NCBI RefSeq assembly: GCF_963676685.1 | Contig: NC_092350.1 | Coordinates: 71,736,502 to 71,800,501 of the forward strand | From: Mytilus edulis | Taxonomy: Eukaryota; Mollusca; Bivalvia; Mytilida; Mytilidae | DNA: 64,000 bases | Reading direction: 5' to 3' | Part shown: in pieces, positions 1 to 15,751 of the stretch | Numbering within the stretch: the first letter of the stretch is position 1 | Layout of the letters: every line of letters starts with the position of its first letter | Program-made: the position numbers and the translations under genes | Notes under the pieces: model-generated | Databases searched by the model: none | What the model was told of the DNA's origin: nothing | The model's input: only the letters and a program-made list of their open reading frames with translations

Positions 1-342
1 TAACAACACCTTCAATTGTTTCTATATTCATATCCTGGTGCATCTAACAAAAGATGTTGTATTAAAGTGTGATCTCATCAATATTACCGTAAGCGATAGA
101 AGATGACATTTTGGTTCGATCTTAATAATCGAAATTACCATTGATAACCAATATTTATACGCTCAAGGTCATTTTTATCGAAATTGTATTGATACTGTTA
201 TATACAAGTAGTTCGTGACAATGATATGTTTTTTTTATTATTATTTCAGTTTACTAGTTAATGATTTCAATTGAATTCTCGCAAAACCAAAGAGAAAAGG
301 TAGACAGTAAGACCGATAGGTACTTTTTATGTAAATTAGGCA

Positions 343-440
343 TGCGGTATGATTGACAATGAGACAACTCTATACCAAAGTTAAGATAAAGTGGATATGG
401 CAATCAAAGGCAACCCTACCGTATAGTCGGCTATAAAAGG
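343..440 (+). repeat. Dispersed SINE-like family, diverged copy
   Basis: Carries the recognisable core 'ggtatgattgacaatgaga' and later 'cgtatagtcggctataaaag'. The same order of blocks (tatgattgccaatgagacaac / gaccaaatgacacag / ggtcaccgtacggccttcaa / gcatagtcagctataaaag) recurs on both strands across the window. A family of short interspersed elements is inferred; no class is proven. Confidence 0.6.
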
Positions 441-720
441 CTCGGATGTGAAAATATGAAATACTTCAATCGAGATAGCTTACGTTCAAATTTCTAACCA
501 AAAAGGACAGAAATGAACCAACAACAACCCCATCAATTCATTTAACTAAATTCAGAAGTGTAAAATATAAAACAAATAAATTAAATATCCTTCAATATTT
601 AAGCCTTGAACGTAAAAATCAGATTATATTCCGCATTTCTTTAATTTTTCAGATGCTTGCTTCTGTCAAATTTCTAATCAAACTTTACGATGACATATTT
701 GATTTACTTTAAACAGCAAG

Positions 721-2430
721 ATGGCTACAAATACATCTAAATGTGTTATGTGTGACCAACAACATAAAACGCCATCGTCCGAATACTGGTGTATGGAATG
801 TAAGGAGTCACTTTGTTCTAGCTGTAAAGAACGCCACAGTCTATCAAAGGAACGAGGTGTTCACACCATCGCACCTTTATCACAATTCGTACCTACTATC
901 GTATCTGATTTACAACAGTTGTGTATCGATCACAATGAAACCTACCAACATTATTGTATAAAACACGAATGTCTTATCTGTTACAAATGCATTACGAAAC
1001 ACGGAAAATGCGATCAGGTTATCCCCCTCGAAAAAGTTGTAAGCAATGTTAAAACATCTGAGCTTTTTCGAGATTTAGAACAAAGTTTAAAAGATGCACT
1101 TGAAAACATAAGACACATTCGTGAAGGTAGAGAGAACAACTTCAAATCTTTTCAAACCCAGAAGAGAAAGATTTCAATGGAAATCAAAAAAATCAAAGCG
1201 CAGATCAATCAACATCTCGACAAATTGGGAGAGGATTTCATAAAAGAACTGAAAAAAGTACATCATAATATTAATGATGAGATTCAGTTAATAATCGCTT
1301 CTTTAAAAGACCAAGAAAAAGAGATGGAACATTGCGACAGGACTTTACAGTACATGAAGAGGTTTGCCTCCGATCTCCAAACCTTCCTCGGTATGAGGGA
1401 AATTCAGTCGAAGGTCACCGATACCGAAACGCGTCTCAGGTCAATGATTGCAAATGAAAGTTTAGACAATGTTGGCATGAAATTTGAATTGGATGATAAG
1501 ATGCAGGACATTCTTTCATCTGTTAAGACATTCGGTTCAATTTCGGTTACGAAAAGTCCATCTGCTGAAACCAATATGTTTAATAAAAAGACAAGACAAG
1601 CTCAGATATCAGTACCTTACAGAATGCAATCAATTAAGAACCTTTCAGTTGATTTCAAACAGACGTTAGACACGTCATGTGAATGGCTTCGAGGATGCTC
1701 TATAACTCGAAAGGGTGTGTTTCTTTTCACGAATTACTTTAATTCCTACAAAAAGCTTATAGCAGTCAACACTCAAGGCAAAACTGAATATACCATCCAG
1801 CTTTCCGATCCATACAATGCTTTTGATGTAGAATGTATGGATGAGAATACAGTGGCAGTGACAACTGGCAAGTCATATAAATTAACCCAACTCACTGGCA
1901 TCAGTATTGTTGATCTAACCAAAAGAAAAGTAACAAAGTTCATTAACTTACCTGGTTTTCCATATGGTATAACATACGACGGTAAATCATTCATATGCTG
2001 TGTAGAAGACAAAGATTTACATGTGGTATCATGTTCAGACTACAGCATTACAACAATACCAAATACTACACTACCTCGAAATTCTTACGTCTCATCACGT
2101 GCAGGCATGATTTTTTTTACAAATCCGGATTCAAATAAAATATCTTGCTGTTTATATGATGGAACTGCCGTTTGGGAGTTTAATAGAGGAAATTTGCTGC
2201 ACACACCACGTGGAATCACTGTTGACGACAAAGGAAATGTTTTCGTTGTTGGACAGGACTCGTGTAATTGCATTGTCATATCGCCTGATAGAAAACAGTA
2301 CAAAGAAATTCTAACCAGGAAAAGTGGTCTCAGTTCACCTAGTTCAATTTTCTTTAACAGGATAAAGAAACAACTTTTAGTCACAAATAATTCGTCCATT
2401 GCAAATGTTTATAACATTTCATATTTTTAA
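721..2430 (+). CDS. TRIM-type B-box / coiled-coil / NHL-like protein, RING-less
   Basis: Single-exon protein of 569 residues. The N-terminus holds a B-box1-like cluster (C8, C11, C24, C27, C32, C35, H39, H48) and a classical B-box2 (C68-x2-H71-x7-C79-x2-H82-x4-C87-x2-C90-x3-H94-x2-C97). Residues about 110-235 are charged and heptad-like, as expected for the TRIM coiled coil. The rest (about 310-569) reads as a six-bladed NHL-like propeller, with blade motifs such as 'PYGITYDGKSF', 'PRGITVDDKGNVFVV' and 'SSPSSIFF'. There is no RING finger before the B-boxes, so E3 ligase activity is not expected unless supplied by a partner. Bivalves carry large families of such intronless TRIM-like genes, often linked to innate responses; a role here is inference. 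The start is the first in-frame ATG (gcaagATGG). An AG at 714-716 (aaacag) just upstream could be the acceptor of a 5' UTR intron. An AATAAA follows at 2606. Confidence 0.9.
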   Translation: MATNTSKCVMCDQQHKTPSSEYWCMECKESLCSSCKERHSLSKERGVHTIAPLSQFVPTIVSDLQQLCIDHNETYQHYCIKHECLICYKCITKHGKCDQVIPLEKVVSNVKTSELFRDLEQSLKDALENIRHIREGRENNFKSFQTQKRKISMEIKKIKAQINQHLDKLGEDFIKELKKVHHNINDEIQLIIASLKDQEKEMEHCDRTLQYMKRFASDLQTFLGMREIQSKVTDTETRLRSMIANESLDNVGMKFELDDKMQDILSSVKTFGSISVTKSPSAETNMFNKKTRQAQISVPYRMQSIKNLSVDFKQTLDTSCEWLRGCSITRKGVFLFTNYFNSYKKLIAVNTQGKTEYTIQLSDPYNAFDVECMDENTVAVTTGKSYKLTQLTGISIVDLTKRKVTKFINLPGFPYGITYDGKSFICCVEDKDLHVVSCSDYSITTIPNTTLPRNSYVSSRAGMIFFTNPDSNKISCCLYDGTAVWEFNRGNLLHTPRGITVDDKGNVFVVGQDSCNCIVISPDRKQYKEILTRKSGLSSPSSIFFNRIKKQLLVTNNSSIANVYNISYF

Positions 2431-2605
2431 AAACGTTATCACCTTTATAAAGCCCTCAGGTAAAATTCACAAAAGATGGATTGGTCCTTTTGGCGTGTTA
2501 AATATTTATCATCCCGGCCTGGTTTGCGGTTGGCTTTTTTGTGTTTGGGCGCTTTGGATGTACGGAAATTATGAAATTATTTCGATAATTCTATATATTC
2601 CTTGA

Positions 2606-2611
2606 AATAAA
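2606..2611 (+). promoter_or_regulatory. Polyadenylation signal AATAAA
   Basis: Canonical AATAAA about 175 bases after the stop of the TRIM-type gene, with a GT/T-rich stretch after it. Confidence 0.6.
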
Positions 2612-2628
2612 GTTTGGTTTCACTACAA

Positions 2629-2868
2629 AAGAGGGGCAAAAAATACCAAAAGAACAGTCAAACTCATAAATCGAAAATATACTGACAACGGAATAGCCAA
2701 AAACGAAAAAGATAAACAGACAAACAATAGTACACAAGAAACAACATAGAAAACTAAAGACTGATCAACATGAACCCCACCTAAAACTGGGGGTGACATC
2801 AGGTGTTCCGGAAGGGTAAGCAGATCCTGCTCCACATGTGGCACCCCTTGTGTTGCTCTGGTTATTAC
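2629..2868 (-). repeat. Penelope-like element tail repeat, 3' copy
   Basis: Reads on the minus strand as 'gggtgccacatgtggagcag' and on to 'gcccctcttt'-like sequence. It follows the 3' end of the decayed reverse transcriptase. The same tail follows the second RT relic at 17236 and occurs alone at 48624, so it is taken as the element's 3' UTR. Confidence 0.7.
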
Positions 2869-2939
2869 TAATTCGTCTAATTACTAAAAGTCTAATTCAG
2901 TAGGTCACATTCATGAAAAGGGAACGGGATTGTTTTTAC

Positions 2940-4140
2940 GAAGTAAAAACATATCCGATTTCATCAGTGAAACGGTTATTCCATAACGGTCAAGCAACTC
3001 GTGATGGCGTCTGTAAAATGTATGAAGGATCATTTCAACTTCACCATATGGAACTCTTGGTTTAATAGTTTCCTTATGCATGTTGTAAGCAGCAATTCTC
3101 TATCAAAACATGTCGTAAAAGAAATAAAAACTTGACCAGAGCTAATATAGTATTGTGTTTGTATCTGCCTTTAGTTATGTGATCATCTCTAGGTGGCTTT
3201 CCAAAGAAGTCATGATATGGAATACAAGCGCGGGAATATCGTATCAATTGGGAAATTTATACTCCGTATACAGCCGCTGCTGGTATGTTGCTGCATAGAA
3301 ATGGAAAGTTCAAAATGTGGAGGCTGAAATCATCTCGTTTGTCGTACAGTTTTGTTTTCAACCGACCTTCACTGTCAATTTCAAGATGTTAGTCAAGATA
3401 TGAGGCATATTTAATTATATCTGTTGTATCCTTTATCTCTAGTTAGATGGGATAGATGCGTTCAACATTGTCACCAAATTTGATTATTATTTTTAGTAAA
3501 AGAACATCATCTATATAGCGGAAATTAAAGTTAAGGGATATTGCTAGCTTCTTATTATTTATCCTAAGAATTTCCTGTATGAAGTCAGCCTCATAATAAT
3601 AAAGAAACAAGTCGGCAAGAAGAGGGGCACAATTGGTTCCCATTGGAAATGCCGACAGTCTGCTGAAAAACACGTCCACCAAACGTAACAAATATGTTGT
3701 CAATCAGAAAATCAAGCATCTTGATAATGTCTGTTTCAGGGAATTTTTTGTTTGAATCAGTGTGACCCTCAAAAAAAATACTTGTATCTACGTTGGCCAT
3801 TCTTTTTTATGAAACAAAGCAATACCAACTCTTTCAATTTGTCTTTTAGTTTGGAATGGGGAATACTTGTGTAAAATACTGGTGACTAATGTCGTTTGCA
3901 TTGAGGTTAATGTCTGATCTATAGCCGCATATTTGTCTGTTTAGTATTCCTTTTGTTTCACCGACGTATACCAATCGGCACTAATCTGTAGACATTTATA
4001 GATTTACAATTCAGATCATCGTTACTTCTAGTAAAATAAGACTGTTTAGTTAAATTGCTAGTGAATTGAGAATCTGGTATCAAATTTCACAACTTTTGCA
4101 GCCTTTGGCTTCACATTTACTAAATAGGCAGAAAATAATA
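2940..4140 (-). pseudogene. Decayed Penelope-like retroelement ORF: GIY-YIG then reverse transcriptase
   Basis: Read 5' to 3' on the minus strand, the relic begins with a Cys cluster (KCEAKGCKSC, about 4120-4090). It then has a GIY-YIG-like stretch ('VYVGETKGILNRQICGYRSD', about 3970-3910). A reverse transcriptase follows: 'FGGRVFQQTVGI', then 'MGTNCAPLLADLFLYYYEAD' (3645-3580) and the catalytic 'FRYIDDVLL' (about 3520-3490). Later pieces 'YASYLD', 'LYDKRDDF' and 'SNIPAAAVYGV' lie at 3440-3260, and 'KLLNQEFHMVKLK' at about 3075. Several stops and at least three frameshifts break it, so it is dead. Homology to Penelope-like elements rests on the RT motifs and the YIDD box. Having the endonuclease before the RT is the permuted order known from Naiad-type elements; most Penelope-like elements have it after. 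Confidence 0.8.
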
Positions 4141-4251
4141 ATTTTATCTTTATAGTCGACCGCAAGCAATAAAAATAAACGAAAAACAACTCCAGAATAC
4201 ACTACACAGATACTAGGTGACCTGCCGTATTAGACTATTTCCCAGATTTGT

Positions 4252-4480
4252 AATAACATGAGTAACACGATGGGTGCCACATGTTGAACAGGATCTGCTT
4301 ATCCATCCGGAGCACCTGAGATCACCTCCAGTTTGTGGTGTGGTTCGTGTTGCTTTAGTCTTTAGTTTTCTATGATGCGTCTTCTGTACTATTATTTGTC
4401 TGTTTGTCTTTTTTCGTTTTTATCCATGGCGTTGTCTGTGAGTTTGACTCTTCCTCTGAATCTTTCGTCCCTCTTTTATA
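4252..4480 (+). repeat. Penelope-like element tail repeat, inverted 5' copy
   Basis: Plus-strand reading 'gatgggtgccacatgttgaa' to 'tttcgtccctctttta' is the reverse complement, with divergence, of 2629-2868. Confidence 0.7.
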
Positions 4481-4799
4481 CTATCAATTAAACAACAAAA
4501 ATCCCACCAACAAAAATTTGTTCCAAACAGGTCCAGAATTCCTGTTCTACTTCAAAAGTTTGTTTAAAAAAGAAAAAAACTTTCAAATCAACATTGATTT
4601 AATGTTTCAAGAGTGACACAAAAACGAGAACATTCCTGTTCAGAATTATTTGAACAAAAAAAATGCATTCTGCGAGAACTTTGTGATAAATCAGACATAT
4701 AAACCATTGTAGCTTTGTAACAAGTATTCTTATGTTGTGCTTTAACCCCACTGTCCATGTGGGGTGTAGTTTAGGGGACCACAAACATGATTACCTCTG

Positions 4800-5090
4800 C
4801 CTTCTTTGTGTGCCTGTTCAAGTCAGGAGTCTGTAATTAATGGTAAGTCATTTGTTCCTGTTTTTCACATTTGTTTTTCTGTTTTGTACATAAACCAGGT
4901 TGTAGGTTTTTAAGTTTTAGTTGATTAACATTTATTCTTTCCAGGTATTTTACATAGGCATTGGTATGTAGTAATGGTTTAGTTCATTGTTGAAGGCCGT
5001 ACTATGACCTTAAATGATTACTTCCTGGTCAATTGGTCTCTTTGGAGAGTTGAAACATTGGCAATCAAACCTCATCTTCTTATTTCATAA
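4800..5090 (-). repeat. Dispersed SINE-like family, minus copy
   Basis: Contains 'gaaggccgtactatgacc', 'ggtctctttggagagttg' and 'ggcaatcaaacctcatcttc', the reverse complement of the family blocks seen at 17430 and 40255. The stretch 5091-5754 that follows shows no recognisable gene or repeat, only AT-rich sequence. Confidence 0.65.
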
Positions 5091-5754
5091 ATTCTATAAT
5101 GATTATAGAAAATGCCTTTTTACAGCATGTTTTTATCAGTTTCACTGTCATTCCAGTTCAAGCAAACAATTGTGATAACAAACAGCATGCAAAATAATAA
5201 ATATCAAGTCATATATGATTCTTATAATTTTATTTACATATATATGTTACAACAAAAGATTTATACTATTAACATTATCATTATGACCTACATATATCTG
5301 TCACTTTTGTTGTAAATGTCCTTTTTAATAGTAAATACCAATGATTAGTGTAACGGAAAGAACTAGTCTGACCTGAATTAGTTGTGATTAATAATCAATG
5401 ACCATAGTATTTAAAAAGATATGTACAATTTGAAGTGACATGACAAATGACTACAAAATATGAAACAATGTTTAACTAATCAGAAATAATAAGAGACTAT
5501 ACAAAGTCTTTTTCATATGTAATAATCCTCTGAATCAGTGATTGGAAATCATGAAAATTGAAAACCTCATAAATTCTGCACTGGTCACAATATTACACAT
5601 AATCATTGTCTTTTGGGTGACCATTTCAACAAGATATAAATTACCCTTTATAAAGCAAGCCTTTAGTATCAACTTTTGCAAGGCCCCTTTAAAGAGAGTA
5701 AAAGATCATTTTATCTTTTCATAAGTATGCAGTACCATGAAATTTCCAAATAAA

Positions 5755-5760
5755 TTTATT
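5755..5760 (-). promoter_or_regulatory. Candidate polyadenylation signal of POLR2D
   Basis: TTTATT on the plus strand, i.e. AATAAA on the minus strand, about 220 bases after the POLR2D stop codon. Confidence 0.45.
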
Positions 5761-5980
5761 ATAAACATAAGATAAATCCATATTAAAAATACTGTTGACT
5801 GTTTGTTATCTGAGGTTTTCAATTCTGTATTATTAAAATTTATAGCCTCTTTTCTCTATTTTTTTTTCTCATAATGCAAAGGAAAATATTTAAAATTACA
5901 AAATAACGATCTATATACATTAAAAGAAATCATCTCTGATCTTTCTTTTCAATGAACACATAGTCAAAAACGTATATACA

Positions 5981-11789
<5,809 letters not shown>

Positions 11790-12167
11790 GTTGATTTATT
11801 TGTTGTAGAGGTTGAGCTATAATAGCTTCTAATATACGGCTAGTAGCCGTAAGGATCAGCCTCAGTAGGTCTCGTTAATTGAAACCACGCGAGATGTGCG
11901 GGAGCATTTCTTTAATGTTATCGTATTCTTTTAGACGCTTATCGACTACATTTTAACCTCAACACGAAAGAGTAACATTAGTGTAATGGTATAGAATAAT
12001 TTGTAAACATTCCCGATACTTAACTTGATATACATGATGTATATACATATGAAACTAAACAATAAGCAAAGAAATTGACATTTTGGGCAGAACATTCATG
12101 AAACGACTACTATCTATTTTGACGAATGAGACCAATCTGGGAACAGTATATATCTGTATATATGTTC

Positions 12168-12324
12168 CAGGGGCGGTCCAGCCATTTTAAAAAGGGGGGG
12201 GGGGGTTTCTAACCCAGGACAAAAGGGGGGGTCCAACTACACCTCCCCAGCATTGATCGTCCAAAAAAAGGGGGGGTTCCAACACCCGGAACCCCCCCCC
12301 CCCCCCCCTCTGGATCCGCGCCTG
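12168..12324. mobile_element. G/C-homopolymer MITE with imperfect terminal inverted repeats
   Basis: Ends 'caggggcggtccag' and 'ctggatccgcgcctg' pair. The interior alternates G runs with 'ttccaac' phrases, then C runs, so it folds on itself. ORFs called across it on either strand are repeat artefacts. Confidence 0.75.
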
Positions 12325-12591
12325 TGTTCCTGGACCAATAAGCATGATATTGATAAGGTAAAATGCACAATACAAAATATTGAGATTGGAATTGGCACTT
12401 GTTTCTGTCAATGTGGGGTTTACTATCCACACCCGTACGAAAAATCACAAGGTAGCTTAAACAGAAATTTTCAATGTGTTCACTTCAAACAATATTTTAT
12501 TACTCCCCTTTCTTTTCTCGCAAAAAAAACATACACCAGTATGTCAGTAATTGAATTATTTTTACACTAAAATAACTTTCACGTACCTTGA

Positions 12592-12705
12592 CACAGGAAC
12601 TTGTTTCTATCTATTTGAAGACCCTCCTATCAACGTATATTTATAAATAATTTGTAAATATGCGTTGATAGGGGGTCTTCCAATGGATAAAAACAAGTGC
12701 CTGTG
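12592..12705. repeat. Foldback, ~50-bp arms
   Basis: 'cacaggaacttgttt..gaagaccctcctatcaacg' pairs with 'cgttgatagggggtcttc..aacaagtgcctgtg', with a short AT loop. Confidence 0.8.
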
Positions 12706-12806
12706 CTGTTGATTGTAGAATAAATGGGGGGAGGGGGTAAATCCTTCCACTATATTGAGAACCACAGGTAATCTGTGTAATCAGAGCAACGGGCTTAAAA
12801 ATATTG

Positions 12807-12951
12807 AACAGATATATCATGTTAAGGAGGGGTATTTGCGAAAAATACCAGTCGAGAGAATGTTAAATTTCACGAGCCGTAAGGCGAGGGTAATTCATTC
12901 TCAAGACTGGTATTTTTCGCAAATACCCCTCAATAACATGATATATCTGTT
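12807..12951. repeat. Foldback, ~47-bp arms
   Basis: 'aacagatatatcatgtta' through 'ggggtatttgcgaaaaatac' is inverted at 12905-12951. A related 'caaataccacggcag' / 'gcaaataccccggc' motif continues to about 13100, suggesting a longer decayed element. Confidence 0.8.
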
Positions 12952-13366
12952 TAATTACACCGAATGTTAATGTACTAAAACGCATTGATGATCGTGACGT
13001 TACAAGCGTCCAGTCGGATAGAGTATTTTTTGGCAAATACCACGGCAGAGAGGGTAAAAAAGGCATATCCTTTTAGCAAATACCCCGGCGGCGTTAAAAA
13101 TGAACGATATTCATTTGATAACAGTAAATTGGTGAAAAATACACTGGCTATTAACCAATCAAAACCCCGGATTCTTACATAAGGTGTAATTAGACACTAA
13201 ACTCCCTCTGCATGTGGGATTGCAGGTCTATGTTTATATCTGCGCACTACACAGTAGAATTAGTCTGTACAGCATTATATAAGCAGAACATATATACAAT
13301 TCGTCTGAATCTGTCCATTTGTCCCTCCCTCCTAAACTTAACCCCTGTTGTGTTCATTAATTTATA

Positions 13367-13367
13367 C

Positions 13368-13402
<35 letters not shown>

Positions 13403-13430
13403 TTGTTTGTTTGTTTGTTTGTTTGTTTGT
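13367..13430 (+). repeat. Compound microsatellite (CTGT)n(TTTG)n
   Basis: About eight CTGT units pass directly into about nine TTTG/GTTT units. An ORF across it is an artefact. Confidence 0.95.
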
Positions 13431-13705
13431 AAGGAAATTAAACATAAGGGAACGAAAAAGTGTTTCTTTTGTTCCTTTTTTTTTTTTTTAATGTGTTTTC
13501 CTTGCCATTGTCAGTTATGTATAAAAAGAGACATTTCTATAAGATTGTTTTTTTTGGAAAAATCCTTCCTTTACAATGAATTATGCATAATTTAGTTTGT
13601 ATCTAATGTTATATCAAATTTCAATTGCTTGATTGTTTAAACAACAATTCCATTGATTTATTTGTTAGAAAAATGTAACCCTAATCAAACAGATTTTCTT
13701 TGTAG

Positions 13706-13800
13706 GTGTTACCATGGCCAGTATCAAAGTAGAAAGCGAAAGAGCAAAATGCTCTGAAAAGAGTGAAGCATTTGGCCAATAAGGTTTGAATAAGTGTTAG
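13706..13800 (+). other. Weak candidate exon (plus strand)
   Basis: A good acceptor (tttctttgtag) is followed by a Kozak-like ccATGG with a 22-codon ORF (MASIKVESERAKCSEKSE..). Another frame gives 'CYHGQYQSRKRKSKML' then a stop, which reads like a basic C-terminus. I do not recognise either and no partner exon was found. Confidence 0.15.
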
Positions 13801-14099
13801 CCAAATTATAGTAAATAAGTATAAAAAGCAAAAAAAAAGTCATGATCTCGGTTTTAATTACATTCAATTATCATAAAGTATTATGTACCAATTCAAAATT
13901 GAAATTATTCCTCAATAGATTTAGTACATGTCAAGCAGTTTTAACTTCTTTTTGTAATTGTAGCTGAACAGCAGTTTATAAGAATAAAAACTCTTTGAGA
14001 AAAACAAAACATTACATCTTTGTTCATCAGGCAAAAGACTCAAACAAATATTTTAAGAAAGAGAAAAACATTTTCTTATAAATCATGAATACAGAATAA

Positions 14100-14270
14100 T
14101 AAGATATGGTATGAGTGCCAATGAGACAACTCTCCTTCCAAGTCACAATTTGTAAAAGTTGACCATTATAGGTCACAGTAGGGCCTTCAACACAGAGCCT
14201 TGGCTCATATGGAAGATGGAACAGAAGCTTAAGGGCCCCAAGAATGACTGGTTTAAAACCATTCTCACAG
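14100..14270 (+). repeat. Dispersed SINE-like family copy
   Basis: 'gatatggtatgagtgccaat' then 'gacaactctccttccaagtc', 'ataggtcacagtagggcctt' and 'gagccttggctc', the family blocks in order. From about 14300 a second dispersed block starts ('catatctgaggggacatt'). 14750-15090 shows nothing else clear. Confidence 0.65.
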
Positions 14271-15099
14271 GAAAGTGGTATAAAAGCATGAACTGAAATG
14301 TTCTATTTTTAATGTTCCCATCATATCTGAGGGGACATTAAGTTTAAGCCTTGTCTGTAAGTCTGTACATCCCTAAATTGGTTTCTGTTCTCTTAACTTC
14401 ATTTTGCCAAAACAAAATGCTATAAAACTTATACCCTATGCTTATTACAACAAACACAAATCAAGGCTTCTCTTTTACCAATCTAGAGTTATAATCCTTT
14501 ACACATGGATAGAAATTCTGATTTTTTTCGTTTTTTGTCTCTAATCCAGATTGCATCAAACAAATGTTATATGTCATTCATACACAGTGCATCTTTCCAC
14601 AAAACTCAGATGAAGTTTAAATTTCAGTTGCCTCACTTTTATTGTTCTTAATTTATTCTTATTGTCATTTAGATTTGAAATACTTCTTAAAGTTCTTAGA
14701 ATTGGATACCTTGGATAAGGGTTATGCTGTCTACTACAAGATATGCATTTTCTATTAAATTTATTATCTCTTATTTAATGGATTATTTGTGAAAAAAAAT
14801 TAAAAAAAATATTTTTAGGTGTAAAGATTTTCTGCAGAAACAGCATTTCCAGCTATGTTTTTTTTTATATTGCTGTACATGCATTTGGTAAGTAGTTTGA
14901 CTTGTCTTTGCATTCATTTTACAGTTCAATGTTTAGTCAGTGGCTTTACTTATATGTAGATAAAACATATTAGTTTGGTTCAATTCAAACAGGAGAAAAT
15001 TCATGTACAATTTTCTTATAAACATTTTCCTGCTGTTAATTAATCCCCTGGTGATTGAAGTATGGTTTTTTACAAAAAGCTACATGAGAGACAACTGAT

Positions 15100-15745
15100 C
15101 TCATTAACATTTACCTGCTGTTATAGAATCCTATGGTGATGGAAATATTATTTGTACTAACAGATACATAAAAAGGCTTCATCTGAAGGAGAATACATTT
15201 ATTGTAGATTGGTTCAATTCCAATGGGAGACAACTCTTGTACTATTTTACTTATTAACATTTTCATCAAGATATTTAATCCAATGGTGATAGAAATATGA
15301 CTTTTTACCAACCACTAACAGGTACATAAAAAGTCTTTATCTGAAGGAGAATACATTTATTGTAGATTGGTTCAATTCCAATGGGAGACAACTCTTCTAC
15401 TAATTTACTTATTAACATTTTCCTTTAAGATATTTAATCCTATGGTGATGGTAATATTATTTTTACTCACATTTTACCAGTACATAAAAAGTCTTCATCT
15501 GAAGGAGAATACATTTATTGTAGATTGGTTCAATTCCAATGGGAGACAACTCTTGTACTATTTTACTTATTAACATTTTCCTTTAAGATATTCAATCCTA
15601 CAGTGATGGAAATATGACTTTTTACTAACCACTAACAGTAACATAAAAAGTCTTCATCTGAAGGAGAATACAATTATTGTAGATTGGTTCAATTCCAATG
15701 GGAGACAACTCTTGTACTATTTTACTTATTAACATTTTTCTATGT
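15100..15745 (+). repeat. Tandem array of ~158-bp units (array A), plus orientation
   Basis: Four good copies of a unit running 'tcttcatctgaaggagaata', 'gtagattggttcaattccaa', 'tgggagacaactcttgtact', 'attttacttattaacatttt', 'tcctatggtgatggaaatat'. Diverged partial copies precede it back to about 14975. Each unit contains ATTGG-TTCAATT-CCAAT, which has the shape of a tRNA T-arm and matches the Pol III B box. The inverted sister array is at 22465-23430. Confidence 0.9.
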
Positions 15746-15751
15746 GTTTAT

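Larger units (their letters stand above)
2629..4480 (-). mobile_element. Penelope-like retroelement remnant with inverted tail repeats
   Basis: The whole unit comprises the ORF relic (2940-4140) bracketed by two inverted copies of the roughly 230-bp tail repeat (2629-2868 and 4252-4480). The downstream copy is in the normal position; the upstream copy is flipped. Inverted partial copies at the 5' end are a known product of Penelope-like insertion. It lies between the TRIM-type gene and POLR2D. Confidence 0.7.

Noticed and set aside
12187-12570. Gly/Pro-rich ORFs on both strands
   Set aside because: Created by G and C runs of a MITE.
13212-13595. 127-residue ORF with LSVCLSVCLFVCLFV
   Set aside because: Translation of a CTGT/TTTG microsatellite.
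15190-15250. Functional tRNA gene
   Set aside because: Good T-arm and partial acceptor stem, but too short (about 58 nt) and without a convincing D-arm or anticodon arm.
15111-15573. Short ORFs of 66-68 residues (MVQFQWETT..)
   Set aside because: Repeat at 158-base offsets in both arrays and on both strands; products of the tandem unit, not genes.
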